Positions 62,568-64,000 of a stretch of 64,000 nt of DNA are shown here, in pieces. Made by a program: the position numbers and the translations under genes. The stretch is from Mycolicibacterium holsaticum DSM 44478 = JCM 12374. Its GTDB lineage: Bacteria; Actinomycetota; Actinomycetes; Mycobacteriales; Mycobacteriaceae. The notes under the pieces were generated by a model, which saw only the letters and a program-made list of their open reading frames with translations, ran no database searches and was not told where the DNA came from. Positions within the stretch are counted from its first letter, which is position 1; every line of letters starts with the position of its first letter. The stretch lies in NCBI RefSeq assembly GCF_019645835.1, contig NZ_CP080998.1, positions 1,798,001 through 1,862,000 on the forward strand, given 5' to 3'.

Positions 62568-64000
62568 CTTCGGCAAACGGTCAGCCTATGAGACGCACCA
62601 TGCGGCTGCCGGGTTCGGTCGCCGAAATCCAGGCCAGCCCAGCCGGCCCGGAGGTCGGCGCATTCTTCGATCTCGACGGCACTCTGGTCGCCGGGTTCAC
62701 GGGCGTGATCATGACCCGAGACCGGTTGCGCCACCGGCAGATGTCAGTCGGCGAGTTCATCGGCATGGTGCAGGCCGGGCTGAACCACCAACTCGGGCGC
62801 TCGGAGTTCGAGGACCTGATCGGCAAGGGAGCCCGCATGCTGCGCGGCAACTCGCTGGCCGACATCGACGAGCTGGCCGAGCGGCTCTTCGTGCAGAAGA
62901 TCGTCGGCCGGATCTATCCCGAGATGCGCGAGCTGGTGCGCGCCCACATGGCGCGCGGCCACACCGTCGTGCTCAGTTCCTCGGCGCTGACGGTTCAAGT
63001 CGAGCCGGTGGCGAGGTTCCTCGGCATCGAAAACGTGCTGAGCAACAAATTCGAGATCGACGAGGACGGTCTGCTCACCGGCGAGGTATGCCGGCCGATC
63101 ATCTGGGGCCCCGGAAAGGCCAGGGCCGTACAGGCTTTCGCCGCCAAACACGGTGTGGACCTGTCCAAGAGCTATTTCTACGCCGACGGAGACGAAGACG
63201 TCGCGCTGATGTACCTCGTCGGTAACCCCCGGCCGACCAACCCGGCCGGCAAGCTGGCCGCCGTCGCCGCCAAACGCGGCTGGCCAGTGCTGCGGTTCAG
63301 CAGCCGCAGCGGAAGCAACCCGGTCTCGCAGCTGCGCACCGCCGCAGGCATCGCCTCCATGGTTCCGATCGCGGCGGGCGCCATCAGCCTCGGGATGCTG
63401 ACCCGCAACAAGCGCACGGGAGTCAACTTCTTCACCTCGACGTTCGGCCGTGCGCTGATGACGGCGATCGGCGTCAACCTCAACGTGTTGGGCAAGGAGA
63501 ACCTCACCGCGCAGCGGCCCGCGGTGTTCATCTTCAACCATCGCAACCAGGCCGACCCGCTGATTGCCGGACGGCTGGTCGACACCGACTTCACTTCCGT
63601 GGGAAAGAAAGAGCTAGAAAAGGACCCCGTCGTCGGCACTCTGGGCAAGGTGATGGATGCGGCGTTCATCGACCGCGACGATCCCGAAAAGGCGGTCGAG
63701 GGGCTCAAGAAGGTCGAAGACCTGGCCCGCAGAGGGTTGTCGATCCTGATCGCGCCGGAGGGGACACGGCTGGACACCACCGAGGTCGGCCCGTTCAAGA
63801 AGGGCCCGTTCCGCATCGCGATGTCGGTGGGAATCCCGATCGTGCCCATCGTGATTCGCAACGCCGAGGTCATCGCCGCGCGCGACTCGAGCACGTTCAA
63901 CCCGGGCACCGTCGACGTCGTGGTCTATCCGCCGATCCCCGTCGACGACTGGACACACGACAACCTCTCCGAACGGATCGAGGAGGTCCGTCAGCTCTAC
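62564..64000 (+). CDS. plsC: Bifunctional HAD phosphatase / 1-acylglycerol-3-phosphate acyltransferase (3' end outside window)
   Basis: 479 codons visible, open at the right edge. N-terminal HAD hydrolase domain of the PSP-like type (FFDLDGTLVAGFTGVIM, about residues 33-49; VVLSSSALTVQVEPVA; YFYADGDEDVALMYLVG), followed by a PlsC acyltransferase domain with FNHRNQADPLIAGR (NHxxxxD-type block I), GKKELEKDPVVG, IAPEGTRLDTTEVGPFKKG (EGTR block III) and IPIVPIVIRNA (block IV). Counterpart of M. tuberculosis Rv2483c. Makes phosphatidic acid, and the HAD part may dephosphorylate a lipid or serine-type phosphate. Overlaps the WS/DGAT gene by ATGA. Confidence 0.92.
   Translation, partial: MTSANGQPMRRTMRLPGSVAEIQASPAGPEVGAFFDLDGTLVAGFTGVIMTRDRLRHRQMSVGEFIGMVQAGLNHQLGRSEFEDLIGKGARMLRGNSLADIDELAERLFVQKIVGRIYPEMRELVRAHMARGHTVVLSSSALTVQVEPVARFLGIENVLSNKFEIDEDGLLTGEVCRPIIWGPGKARAVQAFAAKHGVDLSKSYFYADGDEDVALMYLVGNPRPTNPAGKLAAVAAKRGWPVLRFSSRSGSNPVSQLRTAAGIASMVPIAAGAISLGMLTRNKRTGVNFFTSTFGRALMTAIGVNLNVLGKENLTAQRPAVFIFNHRNQADPLIAGRLVDTDFTSVGKKELEKDPVVGTLGKVMDAAFIDRDDPEKAVEGLKKVEDLARRGLSILIAPEGTRLDTTEVGPFKKGPFRIAMSVGIPIVPIVIRNAEVIAARDSSTFNPGTVDVVVYPPIPVDDWTHDNLSERIEEVRQLY

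Overview
The window is GC-rich actinobacterial DNA from a mycobacterium, most likely a rapid grower (Mycolicibacterium). The signs are an mce operon end, single-chain FAS-I followed by acpS, an LdtMt2-type L,D-transpeptidase, the mycolate reductase CmrA, a WS/DGAT acyltransferase, and a gene order from fas to plsC that follows M. tuberculosis Rv2524c to Rv2483c. I cannot name the species.

Left arm (1-17.4 kb): the 3' end of an mce operon (mceE, mceF) is followed by a catabolic region. It holds two exported proteins, a cytochrome P450 with a divergent TetR regulator, an Ltp-type thiolase-fold protein paired with a DUF35 Zn-ribbon protein (a retro-aldolase-like pair), SnoaL-like and VOC proteins, an enoyl-CoA hydratase, two acyl-CoA ligases, an amidohydrolase, two Mce-associated membrane proteins, and two IspD-like nucleotidyltransferases arranged tail to tail. 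Five intergenic promoters here share one operator architecture: ATTCTC, 7 nt, GAGAAT, with further half-sites 3 nt outside. They therefore look like one lipid or sterol-like uptake and catabolism regulon.

17.4-21.7 kb: a SARP-type regulator translationally coupled to a 38-aa membrane peptide, a ChaB-family protein, an MFS transporter and a divergent MerR regulator, then a 674-bp leader with dyads in front of fas.

Centre (21.7-35.6 kb): fas (3079 aa), acpS, an M20 peptidase, bcp, a DUF3618 protein, tRNA-Lys and ldtB. These supply FAS-I fatty acids, its phosphopantetheinyl transferase, peroxide defence and 3-3 peptidoglycan cross-links.

35.65-39.93 kb: a 4.3-kb relic island at the 3' end of tRNA-His, bounded by a perfect 23-bp direct repeat of that tRNA end. 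It carries a frameshifted tyrosine-integrase remnant, a receptor Ser/Thr kinase, and a membrane-protein gene split by a complete IS481-family element with a 6-bp CCTAGC duplication.

Right arm (40-64 kb): orn, a HerA-like ATPase, cmrA, transporter and membrane proteins, an S9 peptidase, bkaR with a divergent eight-gene operon for leucine/branched-chain keto-acid breakdown (accD1, accA1, fadE19, a MaoC-like gene, citE-like, bkdABC), echA14, two exported proteins (one PE-PPE), tRNA-Arg, and a WS/DGAT-plsC pair for neutral lipid and phospholipid synthesis that runs off the end. Convergent gene ends are often marked by long hairpins, two of which (9.2 and 42.3 kb) are copies of one repeat family.
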